Assembly: GCF_900116005.1 (NCBI RefSeq)
Contig: NZ_FOYI01000002.1
Span: forward strand, 434,001-498,000
DNA length: 64,000 nucleotides
DNA from: Poseidonocella sedimentorum
GTDB lineage: Bacteria > Pseudomonadota > Alphaproteobacteria > Rhodobacterales > Rhodobacteraceae
Direction: 5' to 3'
A program made the position numbers and the translations under genes. Below, piece after piece: positions 9,037 to 17,340 of this stretch. The notes under the pieces are model-generated. The model ran no database searches. It was not told where the DNA came from and was given only the letters and a program-made list of their open reading frames with translations. The stretch's first letter is position 1, and each line of letters starts with the position of its first letter.

Positions 9037-9459
9037 TCACATCGGCGTGACGCCCGCCATCTCGCAGACGATCCGCCATTCGGCCTCCGTCACCGGCTGC
9101 ACCGAGAGCCGCGAGTTGCGCACGAGGATCATCTCGGCCAGCCGCTCATCGGCCTTGATCGCATCGAGCGTGACCGGGGTTTCTACGCTGCGCAGCGCCT
9201 TGATGTCGACGCACTCCCAGCGCTTATCCTCGGTGGTGCTGTCGGGATGGGCTTGGGCGATAACCTCGACGAGACCCACCACGGCCTTCTCGCTCTGCGA
9301 ATGGTAGAAAAAGCCCCGGTCCCCCACGGCCATCTCGCGCATGAAATTGCGCGCCTGATAGTTGCGCACCCCGTCCCACTCCTCGCCCGCGTCGCCCTTG
9401 GCGCGCTGGTCCTCCCAGCTCCAGGTCGACGGTTCGGATTTGAAAAGCCAGTAGCGCAT
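9037..9459 (-). CDS. EVE domain protein
   Basis: 140 residues spanning one EVE domain (PUA-like fold). Diagnostic segments are MRYWLFKSEP at the start, WDGVRNYQARN, GDRGFFYHSQ and ILVRNSRLSVQPV. Relatives are thought to bind modified bases or RNA. It follows gpsA by 9 bases and probably shares the tsaD-gpsA transcript, an arrangement common in Rhodobacterales, which suits a housekeeping link to tRNA or nucleic-acid modification. The precise ligand is not known. Confidence 0.88.
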   Translation of the reverse strand: MRYWLFKSEPSTWSWEDQRAKGDAGEEWDGVRNYQARNFMREMAVGDRGFFYHSQSEKAVVGLVEVIAQAHPDSTTEDKRWECVDIKALRSVETPVTLDAIKADERLAEMILVRNSRLSVQPVTEAEWRIVCEMAGVTPM

Positions 9460-9468
9460 CGGGGTCCC

Positions 9469-10428
9469 TCATTCCGGTTTCAGCGGCCGCGACAGCAGCG
9501 CGTCGATGGTGTCGTTCAGCGCGCCGGGATCCTCCAGCACGGCCACCACGGCGGCGAGTACCGGCATGTCGAGCCCGTGTTGCCCGGCGAGCCGGTGCGC
9601 GGCGCGGGCGGTGGCGGTGCCCTCGACGGTGATGGTGCTCGCGAAATGCTCCCCCCGGCCGAGCGCCTGACCGAAGCTGTAGTTGCGCGATTGCTCGGAG
9701 GTGCAGGTCAGGATCAGATCGCCCAGCCCCGAGAGACCGGCGAGCGTTTCGGGCTCCGCCCCGAGCGCCCCTGCGAGGTTCTGCATCTCGGCGAAGCCCC
9801 GGGTGATGAGGGCCGCGCGCGCGCTCGCCCCGAGCCCCGCGCCGATCACCACCCCGGCGGCGATGGCGATCACGTTCTTGAGCGCCCCGCCAAGCTGTGC
9901 GCCGATCACATCCGTGCTTCGGTAGAGCCGCAGCGTTGGGGTGGTCAGGGCCTCCTGCAACGCGCGGCCAAGCGCGGGATCGCGCGCCGCGAGGGTCAGG
10001 GCAGTGGGTTTGCCCTCGGCGATCTCGCTGGCAAAACTCGGGCCGGTCAATTGCGCCGCGCGGCAGCCCGGCAGCCGCCGTTCGATAAGGTCCACCGGCC
10101 CCGCGAGGCTGTCGAGATCGAGCCCCTTGCAGGTCGCCACCAGCACCTTGCCGGCAAAGCGCCCGGCGTGGTCTGTGAGCATGCCCGAAAGCTGCTGCAT
10201 CGGCAGGGCAAGGAGCAGGATCTCCGCCTCGGCGGCAAGGGCCAGATCCTGCGTCGGTACGACCCGTTCCGGAAGGGCGATTCCGGGCAGCCGGGCGTGG
10301 TTTGCCCGGTCCGCGCGCATCGCGGCGACATGATCGGGGTTGCGGGCCCAGAGCCGGACTTCGTGCTTGCGGGCGAGCGCAACGGCGAGCCCGGTCCCGA
10401 AGGCCCCGGCACCGATCACCGCGATCAT
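9469..10428 (-). CDS. gpsA: Glycerol-3-phosphate dehydrogenase [NAD(P)+]
   Basis: Reduces dihydroxyacetone phosphate to sn-glycerol-3-phosphate for phospholipid synthesis. The 319-residue length is typical. The N-terminal Rossmann motif is [12 protein letters not shown], followed by [10 protein letters not shown] and the catalytic lysine region ATCKGLD. The C-terminal domain contains [14 protein letters not shown] and a typical TARAAHRLA helix. The start codon overlaps the tsaD stop by 4 bases (10425-10428), so the two are translationally coupled. Confidence 0.96.
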   Translation of the reverse strand: MIAVIGAGAFGTGLAVALARKHEVRLWARNPDHVAAMRADRANHARLPGIALPERVVPTQDLALAAEAEILLLALPMQQLSGMLTDHAGRFAGKVLVATCKGLDLDSLAGPVDLIERRLPGCRAAQLTGPSFASEIAEGKPTALTLAARDPALGRALQEALTTPTLRLYRSTDVIGAQLGGALKNVIAIAAGVVIGAGLGASARAALITRGFAEMQNLAGALGAEPETLAGLSGLGDLILTCTSEQSRNYSFGQALGRGEHFASTITVEGTATARAAHRLAGQHGLDMPVLAAVVAVLEDPGALNDTIDALLSRPLKPE

Positions 10429-11516
10429 GCCTTGGCCCCCTTGCGCCCGCTTCCGATGAGTGGCGCGGCGCGTTCGTCCAGCGGCCAGCGCGGCCGTGCG
10501 GCGAGGGTCATGTCATCGCGCGCGCCCGCGGCGAAGCGCTCCAGCCCGGCATAGGCGATCATCGCGGCGTTGTCGGTGCAAAGCGCGAGCGGCGGCGCGG
10601 TGAAGGCGACCCCGTTTTCCGCGCAGACGGCGCCGAGCCGCGCCCGGATCTCGCCATTCGCGGCAACGCCCCCGGCCACCGAAAGCGTCGGATCGACCGG
10701 ACCGGCCTCGTGCAAGGCGGCCAGCGCCCGGCGGGTCTTTTCGGCGAGGATATCAGCGACGGCGCGCTGGAACCCGGCGCAGAGGTCATCGCGATCCTGC
10801 GCCTTGAGCACGCCGTCCACCATCAGCTGATCGCGCTGGCGCAGCAGGGCGGTCTTGAGCCCGGAAAAGGACATGTCGCAGCCGGGCCGGTCCAGCAACG
10901 GGCGCGGCAGGGAAAAACGCGCGGGATCGCCGCGCCGTGCGGCGGCCTCCACCGCGGGCCCGCCCGGTTGCGGCAGGGCGAGGATACGGGCGGCCTTGTC
11001 GAAGGCCTCCCCCGGCGCGTCGTCGATCGTGCCGCCGAGGCGGGTGAAGGTCGCGTGATCATGCGCGATGAGAAACTGGCAATGCCCGCCGGAGACCAGC
11101 AGGACGAGATAGGGGAACGCCGTGCCATCGGTCAGTCGCGGGGTGAGGGCATGGCCCGCGAGATGGTTCACGCCGACGAGCGGCAACCCCGCCCCTGCCG
11201 CGATCCCCTTGGCGCACATCACACCCGAGAGCACGCCGCCGATCAAGCCGGGCCCGGCGGTGACGGCCACCGCGTCCATGTCGTTGAGCGAAAGCCCCGC
11301 GCCGGCGAGCGCTTCGGCGACGCAAAGATCGAGCTTTTCCGCATGGGCCCGAGCGGCGATTTCAGGCACCACTCCGCCAAAGGGCGCATGGAGTTGCGCC
11401 TGTCCCCGGACCACCGAAGCGCAGATTTCGGCGCACCCGGGCACCCCGCGGACCACCGCTGCGGCGGTGTCGTCACAGCTGCTTTCGATGCCGAGAAGGG
11501 TGAGCGGGCGGGTCAT
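10425..11516 (-). CDS. tsaD: tRNA N6-adenosine threonylcarbamoyltransferase TsaD
   Basis: Transfers the threonylcarbamoyl group to A37 of ANN-decoding tRNAs with TsaB, TsaE and TsaC. 363 residues beginning [17 protein letters not shown], an ASKHA/Kae1 fold signature. The metal-binding HxxxH is NHLAGH, and the nucleotide-binding segments VSGGHCQFL and [12 protein letters not shown] are present. ATG at 11516 is preferred to an adjacent in-frame TTG at 11519. It is the first gene of tsaD-gpsA-EVE and divergent from hemD. Confidence 0.95.
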   Translation of the reverse strand: MTRPLTLLGIESSCDDTAAAVVRGVPGCAEICASVVRGQAQLHAPFGGVVPEIAARAHAEKLDLCVAEALAGAGLSLNDMDAVAVTAGPGLIGGVLSGVMCAKGIAAGAGLPLVGVNHLAGHALTPRLTDGTAFPYLVLLVSGGHCQFLIAHDHATFTRLGGTIDDAPGEAFDKAARILALPQPGGPAVEAAARRGDPARFSLPRPLLDRPGCDMSFSGLKTALLRQRDQLMVDGVLKAQDRDDLCAGFQRAVADILAEKTRRALAALHEAGPVDPTLSVAGGVAANGEIRARLGAVCAENGVAFTAPPLALCTDNAAMIAYAGLERFAAGARDDMTLAARPRWPLDERAAPLIGSGRKGAKA

Positions 11517-11642
11517 CAAGATTGCTCGAACTGGTGGTAAATCGGAGCAGGGGCTGGCGTGGGGCGCGCGCCGGGAACGTTGCGCAGGCCGTCGAAGAGG
11601 CGTAGCACTGGTCGGTAGGTTTCACAATCCCGGGTCACCCCA

Positions 11643-12377
11643 ATGGTGCAACCACCCATCGTGCTGATCACAAGACCCGAAGCCGCTGCCCGCCGGTTCG
11701 CGCTGACGCTCAAGCGCGCGCGGGTGATTGTCTCGCCTCTGATGCGGCTGGCGCCGGCGCCGCCCGAGGAGGTTTCGGCCCTGCTGGCCGAGCCCTTCGA
11801 TGCGCTGATCTTCACGTCCGAAAACGCGGTGCACGTGGTGCGGGATTTGCCCGGGCTTGCGGGGCGGACGGCCTTTGTCCCCGGACCGCGCACCGCGGAG
11901 GCGGCGGAGGAGGCGGGGCTGACGGCGGTTTGTGCGGAAGGCGATGCGCGCAATCTTCTGGCGCTCTTGCTGCTGCGCGCGCGGGATCTCCGGCTGCTCT
12001 ACCTGCGCGGCGCGGAGGTTGCCCGCGATCTGGCGACGCCGCTGCTCGGGGCGGGCATCTCGGTGCGCGAGAAGGTCGTCTATCGCCAGATCGAAGTGCC
12101 GATCAGCGCCGAGGCAAAGGCCGCGTTGGAGGGCACGCAGCCGGTCATCGCGCCGCTTTTTTCCGCGCGTAGCGCGGCGTTGCTGCTGCCGCATCTGTCG
12201 GCCCGCGCCCCGGTTCGGCCGATCGCCATCAGCGCCGGGACCGCCGCCGTCCTGCCGACGCCGTTTCGCGAGCAAACCGTTGTGGCCGCCGCGAAAAACG
12301 GCAGCGCGATGTCCGAGGCGGTCCAGAGACAAATCGACGCTCTAGTCCGGGTTGAGCGCCCCCAACGCCCGCGCTAA
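11643..12377 (+). CDS. hemD: Uroporphyrinogen-III synthase
   Basis: 244 residues with the weakly conserved HemD fold. The segment ITRPEAAARRFA at the N-terminus and FTSENAVHVV near residue 58 are the family's best markers; a second domain covers about 105-220. The enzyme cyclises and inverts ring D of hydroxymethylbilane. HemD sequences diverge strongly, so the call leans partly on context: it sits directly upstream of mic60-orf52, as in other Rhodobacterales. hemC, which often comes first in this cluster, is not between tsaD and hemD. Confidence 0.85.
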   Translation: MVQPPIVLITRPEAAARRFALTLKRARVIVSPLMRLAPAPPEEVSALLAEPFDALIFTSENAVHVVRDLPGLAGRTAFVPGPRTAEAAEEAGLTAVCAEGDARNLLALLLLRARDLRLLYLRGAEVARDLATPLLGAGISVREKVVYRQIEVPISAEAKAALEGTQPVIAPLFSARSAALLLPHLSARAPVRPIAISAGTAAVLPTPFREQTVVAAAKNGSAMSEAVQRQIDALVRVERPQRPR

Positions 12378-12428
12378 GCTGCGCCGGAGGTCGGTGTGGC
12401 ACCCGGCGGGAATCGTGGGAGTAAGAGT

Positions 12429-13829
12429 GTGGCATCGGACGGCAAGGACAAGACGGACGCGGGTTCGGACACGGAAGACGCCCCCGCGATCTGGCCCCGG
12501 GACGATGCGGAGATTTCCGCGGAAGATGCCGCGGATCTCGAGGCGCTGGACGGGGTGAAAACATCCCCGGACGAGGCCGGGTCAGGCGACCAACCTTCTG
12601 AAAACAAAGAGATATCTGGGGTGTCCGGCCCGGAGAGCGAGCGCGCGAGCGCCGATCCTGAGGGCGCGGGAGCGAGCGATGCGCCAGACGGCAACCCCGT
12701 CTCGCCGCCGCCGCGCGAGGTGCTTGTGGGCGGCGATCCGCTGGATGCCGAGGCCACCCGGACCGAGCGGCCCGAGGCGGTTTCGGCGGAACAGACGGGC
12801 TCTGCGCCAGACGCCGCGCCGGCCGCCACCGCGAAGCGGGGCGGGTTTGTGCCGCTGGTTCTGGGCGGCGCCGTGGCGGCCGCGTTGGGATTCGGGGCCG
12901 CGACGATGACGGAGTTGCCGTTTTTTACCGGAGCGGGTGGCGATGATCCGCTTGCCGCGCGCATCGATGGGCTCGCCGCCGAGCAGGAGGCGCTTGCCGC
13001 TGCGCTCGATGCGAAAATTACCGATGCTGTTGCCGCCGGAACCGGGCCTCTGCGCGATGAGATGGCCGAGCTTGCGGGCTCAGCCGCTGAGGCGAGTCGC
13101 GCCGGGGTCGCCGCTCTGGAGGAGCGGGTCAGCGAGCTCGGGCAAACGCTCGGCGCCGTGGAAGAGCGGTTGACCGCGATGGAAAAACGCCCGATCGCCG
13201 ACAATGTCTCGCGCGAGGCAATTGCCGCATATGAGCGCGAAATCAATGCGATGCAGGAGACGGTCGCGGCTCAGCGCGCGGAATTCGAAGCATTGCTCGA
13301 AGAGGCGCGCACGGTCGAGGCCGGCGCTGAGGAGACCGAGCGCATGGCTGAGATCCGCGCCGCGCTTGGCAAGATCCGCGCGGCCGTTGACACCGGCGCC
13401 CCCTATGCCTCGGACCTCGCCACGCTGGAAGATCTGACCGGGGCGGAGGTGCCCGAGGCGCTGGTCGATCCGGCGGAAAACGGCGTTCCGACCTTGCCGG
13501 TCCTGCAGCGCGATTTCCCCGATGCGGCGCGCGCGGCGCTCGCCGCCACGCGGGCCGACGCGGCGGAGGGCGGCGGCGTCGGCGCCTTCTTTGCCCGCCA
13601 GTTGGGCGCCCGCTCGATCACCCCGCGCGAGGGCGATGACCCGGACGCGATCCTGTCGCGGGCGGGCGCGTCGCTCAGTGCCGGCGCGCTGGAAGACGCG
13701 CTGGCCGAGCTTGCGGCCCTTCCGGACGTCGCGTCATCGGCGATGGCCGATTGGACAAACGCGGCCCGGGCCCGGCAGGAGGCCATCGCCGCCGCCGAGA
13801 CCCTGGCCGCAGATTTCACTCAGGACTAG
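12429..13829 (+). CDS. Mic60/mitofilin-like inner-membrane protein (COG4223)
   Basis: 466 residues from the GTG at 12429, which has GGGAG 7 bases upstream; another in-frame GTG lies at 12396. The layout is that of alphaproteobacterial Mic60: an acidic, low-complexity N-terminal region (about 1-135), a single membrane helix (about 140-160), a long coiled coil (about 165-290) and a conserved C-terminal mitofilin domain (about 350-460). Mic60 shapes inner-membrane invaginations. In this group it is encoded beside heme genes and Orf52, exactly as here. Confidence 0.85.
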   Translation: MASDGKDKTDAGSDTEDAPAIWPRDDAEISAEDAADLEALDGVKTSPDEAGSGDQPSENKEISGVSGPESERASADPEGAGASDAPDGNPVSPPPREVLVGGDPLDAEATRTERPEAVSAEQTGSAPDAAPAATAKRGGFVPLVLGGAVAAALGFGAATMTELPFFTGAGGDDPLAARIDGLAAEQEALAAALDAKITDAVAAGTGPLRDEMAELAGSAAEASRAGVAALEERVSELGQTLGAVEERLTAMEKRPIADNVSREAIAAYEREINAMQETVAAQRAEFEALLEEARTVEAGAEETERMAEIRAALGKIRAAVDTGAPYASDLATLEDLTGAEVPEALVDPAENGVPTLPVLQRDFPDAARAALAATRADAAEGGGVGAFFARQLGARSITPREGDDPDAILSRAGASLSAGALEDALAELAALPDVASSAMADWTNAARARQEAIAAAETLAADFTQD

Positions 13830-13837
13830 GGGCGCTC

Positions 13838-15313
13838 ATGCTGTGGTCACTCGTTAAAATCGTCGTTTTCCTCGCGCTTGTCGTTGCCCTGACGCTCGGA
13901 TCGGTCTTCCTGCTGGAAAGCGAGGGCGGCGTGCAGGTCACCGTCGCCGGCACGGAATTCACGCTCGGGCCACTGCAATCGGTCATCGCGCTGGTACTGC
14001 TGCTGCTGGTGGTCTTCGTGCTGCTCAAACTCGCGGGGCTGTTGGTTGCGGTGCTGAAGTTCATCAACGGCGACGAGACGGCGATAACCCGCTATTTCGA
14101 CCGTAACCGCGAACGCAAGGGGCTTCTGGCGCTGACCGAGGGGCTCGTCGCGCTCGCCAGCGGCGATGGCAAGGAAGCGATGGCCAAGGCGGCCCGCGCC
14201 GACAAGATGCTCAACCAGCCCAACCTCGGCCGGCTCATCACCGCCCAGGCCGCCGAGATCGCGGGCGATCGCAAGACCGCCGAGTCGGCCTACAAGGCAC
14301 TGCTCGTCGATGAAAAGACCCGCTTCGTCGGCATTCGCGGGATCATGCGCCAGAGGCTCGAAGCGGGGGATACGGACACGGCCCTGAAGCTTGCCGAACG
14401 GGCTTTCGCACTCAAGCCGAAGCACGGCGAGATTCAGGACACGCTGTTGCAGCTTCAGGCCCGCAAACAGGATTGGTCCGGCGCGCGCGACACGCTCAAG
14501 GCCAAGGCGCGGCAGGGGCAGATCCCGCGCGATGTCCACAAGCGGCGCGACGCGGTGCTCGCCTTGGGGCAGGCCAAGGGCGTCCTTGCCGAGGGGGCCG
14601 ATATCGAGGCGCGCGAGAAGGCGATCGAGGCCAACCGGCTCTCGCCCGATCTGGTGCCCGCCGCCGTGCTCGCCGCGCGCGGCTATATCGAACAGGGCAG
14701 TCATAGGCATGCCGCGCGCGTGCTCAAGAAGGCGTGGTCCGTGCGGCCGCACCCTGACCTCGCCGCCGCCTTTGCCGAGATCGAACCGGGGGAGACGCCG
14801 GAGGCCCGGATCAAGCGGTTCCGCGCCTTGATCAAGCCCCAGCCCGATCATCCCGAATCGCGGATGCTCATGGCCGAGCTCAACATCGCCGCCGAGAATT
14901 TTCCCGAAGCGCGCCGCGCGCTTGGTGATCTGGTCGAGACCGCGCCGGATGCGCGCGTCTTGACGATCATGGCGGCGATTGCCCGCGGCGAGGGCGCCGA
15001 TGACGCGATGGTCAAGGGTTGGCTTGCCCGGGCGCTGAGCGCGCCGCGCGGGCCGCAGTGGGTCTGCGAGAACTGCAAGACCGCCCATGCGGAATGGGCG
15101 CCCGTCTGTTCGGTTTGCGAAGGGTTCGACACCATGAGCTGGACCACCCCGCCGTCGCCGGACGTCAGCTCCGCGACCGGTGTCGGGATGCTCCCGCTGA
15201 TCGTGGGGCAAAGCGCCAAGCCCGCGGCGCCGGAAGATGACGCCGATGTGGTCGAGGCCGAAGCGGAGCGGGTCGAGACGGAGGAGGCCGCCGCGCCGAA
15301 ACCAGCCGGCTAG
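13838..15313 (+). CDS. HemY N-terminal/TPR protein (Orf52-like) with C-terminal zinc ribbon
   Basis: 491 residues. Two membrane helices (about 5-25 and 48-72) form the HemY_N domain, followed by TPR-like helical repeats over about 95-400. The C-terminal part has CxxC pairs at 410/413 and 424/427, a rubredoxin-like ribbon, then an acidic tail. It starts 8 bases after the Mic60 stop and corresponds to Orf52, which is linked genetically to Mic60 in alphaproteobacteria. The HemY name does not mean protoporphyrinogen oxidase. The ribbon recalls that of LapB/YciM. Confidence 0.82.
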   Translation: MLWSLVKIVVFLALVVALTLGSVFLLESEGGVQVTVAGTEFTLGPLQSVIALVLLLLVVFVLLKLAGLLVAVLKFINGDETAITRYFDRNRERKGLLALTEGLVALASGDGKEAMAKAARADKMLNQPNLGRLITAQAAEIAGDRKTAESAYKALLVDEKTRFVGIRGIMRQRLEAGDTDTALKLAERAFALKPKHGEIQDTLLQLQARKQDWSGARDTLKAKARQGQIPRDVHKRRDAVLALGQAKGVLAEGADIEAREKAIEANRLSPDLVPAAVLAARGYIEQGSHRHAARVLKKAWSVRPHPDLAAAFAEIEPGETPEARIKRFRALIKPQPDHPESRMLMAELNIAAENFPEARRALGDLVETAPDARVLTIMAAIARGEGADDAMVKGWLARALSAPRGPQWVCENCKTAHAEWAPVCSVCEGFDTMSWTTPPSPDVSSATGVGMLPLIVGQSAKPAAPEDDADVVEAEAERVETEEAAAPKPAG

Positions 15314-15394
15314 AGGCGGACGGCGCGGCCCGCGCGCCCTTCACCTTGCCCCGTCGCCGCGCTATCTCTGGCGCCGGATGCAAAGGATGCCAGC

Positions 15395-16351
15395 ATGAAT
15401 GCCGCCACACCAACAGAGATCGCCCGCGAGGTTCTGCGGATCGAAGCGGCGGCGCTGGCCCGGTTTTCCGAGGATATGCCGGCTGATTTCGATGCGGCGG
15501 TGGCGCGGCTGCTGGATGTGCCGGGGCGCGTGATCGTCTCGGGTATGGGCAAATCGGGCCACGTGGCCAACAAGATCGCCGCCACCTTCGCCAGCACGGG
15601 CACGCCCGCGCAAGCCGTCCACCCCGGCGAGGCGAGCCATGGCGATCTCGGCATGATCACCGGGCAAGATGCGGTGATCCTGATCTCCAATTCTGGCGAG
15701 ACGCGCGAGTTGGCCGATATCATCGCCCACACGCGCCGCTTCCGCATTCCGCTTGTCGCCGTGACCAAACGGCCCGCCAGCGCGCTGGCGCAGCAGGCCG
15801 ATTTCGTCCTGACCCTGCCCGATGCGCCGGAAGCCTGCGCGGTTGGAATGGCGCCCACTACCTCGACCACCTGCACCATGGCTCTGGGCGATGCGCTCGC
15901 CGTCGCACTCATGAAACAACGCGGGTTCGAGCGGGAGAACTTCCTCGCCTTCCACCCCGGCGGCACGCTCGGCGCCCAGCTTCTGCGCGTCTCGGCGGTG
16001 ATGCACCGGGGCGATGAGCTGCCGGTCGTCCTTCCCGAAACGCCGATGGGCGAGACCCTGCTGGAGATGACGGCCAAGAGCTTTGGCGTTGTTGCCGTGC
16101 TGCGCGAGGGACGGGTTGCCGGGATCATCACCGATGGTGATTTGCGGCGCAATCTCAGCGGGTTGATGGAGCGGCGCGCCGGCGATGTGGCGACGGCGGA
16201 CCCGCGCACCATCGCGCCGGACGCGCTGCTTTCCGAAGCGCTTGGCGAAATGAACGCGCGCAAAATTTCGTCGCTGTTCGTGACCGAAGACGACGGCCGG
16301 CTGGTCGGGCTTGTCCATATCCACGATGCGCTCCGCGCGGGCGTGGCGTGA
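15395..16351 (+). CDS. kdsD: Arabinose-5-phosphate isomerase (KpsF/GutQ family)
   Basis: Converts ribulose-5-phosphate to arabinose-5-phosphate, the first step to KDO of lipopolysaccharide or capsule. The 318-residue protein has an N-terminal SIS domain (SGMGKSGHVANK near 49-60, HPGEASHGDLG, ISNSGETRE) and two C-terminal CBS domains (about 200-318). It overlaps xdhC by 4 bases, although the functions are unrelated. The length and domain order are normal. Confidence 0.92.
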   Translation: MNAATPTEIAREVLRIEAAALARFSEDMPADFDAAVARLLDVPGRVIVSGMGKSGHVANKIAATFASTGTPAQAVHPGEASHGDLGMITGQDAVILISNSGETRELADIIAHTRRFRIPLVAVTKRPASALAQQADFVLTLPDAPEACAVGMAPTTSTTCTMALGDALAVALMKQRGFERENFLAFHPGGTLGAQLLRVSAVMHRGDELPVVLPETPMGETLLEMTAKSFGVVAVLREGRVAGIITDGDLRRNLSGLMERRAGDVATADPRTIAPDALLSEALGEMNARKISSLFVTEDDGRLVGLVHIHDALRAGVA

Positions 16352-17340
16352 GCGGGCGGGGCGGCATCCCCGAGGCGGCGCTGGCCGAAATCCGCGCCGG
16401 CGGCCAGGTCGCGCTCGCGACCGTGATCGAGACCTGGGGCAGCGCGCCGCGCCCGGTGGGCAGCCAACTCATGATCGCCGGGGACGGCGCAATGACCGGC
16501 TCGGTGTCGGGCGGCTGCGTCGAGGGGGCCGTGGTGGCCGAAGCGCTCGACGGGCTCGGGCGCGGCGATTGCCGGGTGCTGGAGTTCGGCGTCGCCGACG
16601 AAGACGCCTTCGCGGTCGGGCTCGCCTGTGGCGGGCGCATCCGCATCCTTGTCGAGCCGGTGGGGATGGGCGAGGGCCTGCCCGTGACGCTGCTCGAAGA
16701 GCTGGTCGCCCGCCGCGCCGCGCGCCGCCCTGTCGCGCTGCGGACGCGGCTTTCCACATGGGAGCGCCGTCTCGTCGGGGCGGAAGACGAGAGCGCCGCG
16801 CGCGGATTTTCCACCGACCGGTCGGCGCTCTCCGGTGATGTTTTCCTCGCCGTGCACAACCCGCCGCTGCGCCTCGCCATCGTCGGCGCGGTCCATATCG
16901 CTCAGCCGCTTTGCACCATGGCGCGGCTCGCGGGACATGACGTCTCGCTCATCGATCCGCGCGACAGTTTCGCCTCCGAGGCTCGCTTTCCCGGTGAGGT
17001 GCTGATCGGTGACTGGCCGGATGCGGCGCTCTCCGCGCTCGGGCTCGACGCGCGCACCGCGGTGGTCACGCTGACCCACGATCCCAAGCTCGACAACCCG
17101 GCCATTGAGACCGCGCTGCGCTCGGACGTCTTCTACCTGGGCTGTCTCGGCAGCACGCGGACCCATGCCAAACGGGTCGCCCATCTGGAGGCCGCCGGGT
17201 TCGGCGCCGAGGACATCGCGCGGATCCATGCGCCGGTCGGGCTCGACATCGGCGCGGCTTCACCGGCCGAGATCGCCATCGCGATCATGGCCGAGCTGAC
17301 CGAACGGCTACGGCGCCCCGAGACGCGCCGGACCGGATGA
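16348..17340 (+). CDS. xdhC: XdhC family molybdenum-enzyme maturation protein
   Basis: 330 residues. XdhC-type proteins bind molybdenum cofactor and help sulfurate and insert it into xanthine-dehydrogenase-like enzymes. The N-terminal XdhC/CoxI domain contains VSGGCVEGAV; the C-terminal Rossmann domain contains YLGCLGSTRTHAKR. Start is a GTG overlapping the kdsD stop, and its stop overlaps the next ATG (17337-17340), so it is coupled to the MocA fusion gene. The structural enzyme it serves is not in the window. Confidence 0.85.
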   Translation: MSGRGGIPEAALAEIRAGGQVALATVIETWGSAPRPVGSQLMIAGDGAMTGSVSGGCVEGAVVAEALDGLGRGDCRVLEFGVADEDAFAVGLACGGRIRILVEPVGMGEGLPVTLLEELVARRAARRPVALRTRLSTWERRLVGAEDESAARGFSTDRSALSGDVFLAVHNPPLRLAIVGAVHIAQPLCTMARLAGHDVSLIDPRDSFASEARFPGEVLIGDWPDAALSALGLDARTAVVTLTHDPKLDNPAIETALRSDVFYLGCLGSTRTHAKRVAHLEAAGFGAEDIARIHAPVGLDIGAASPAEIAIAIMAELTERLRRPETRRTG

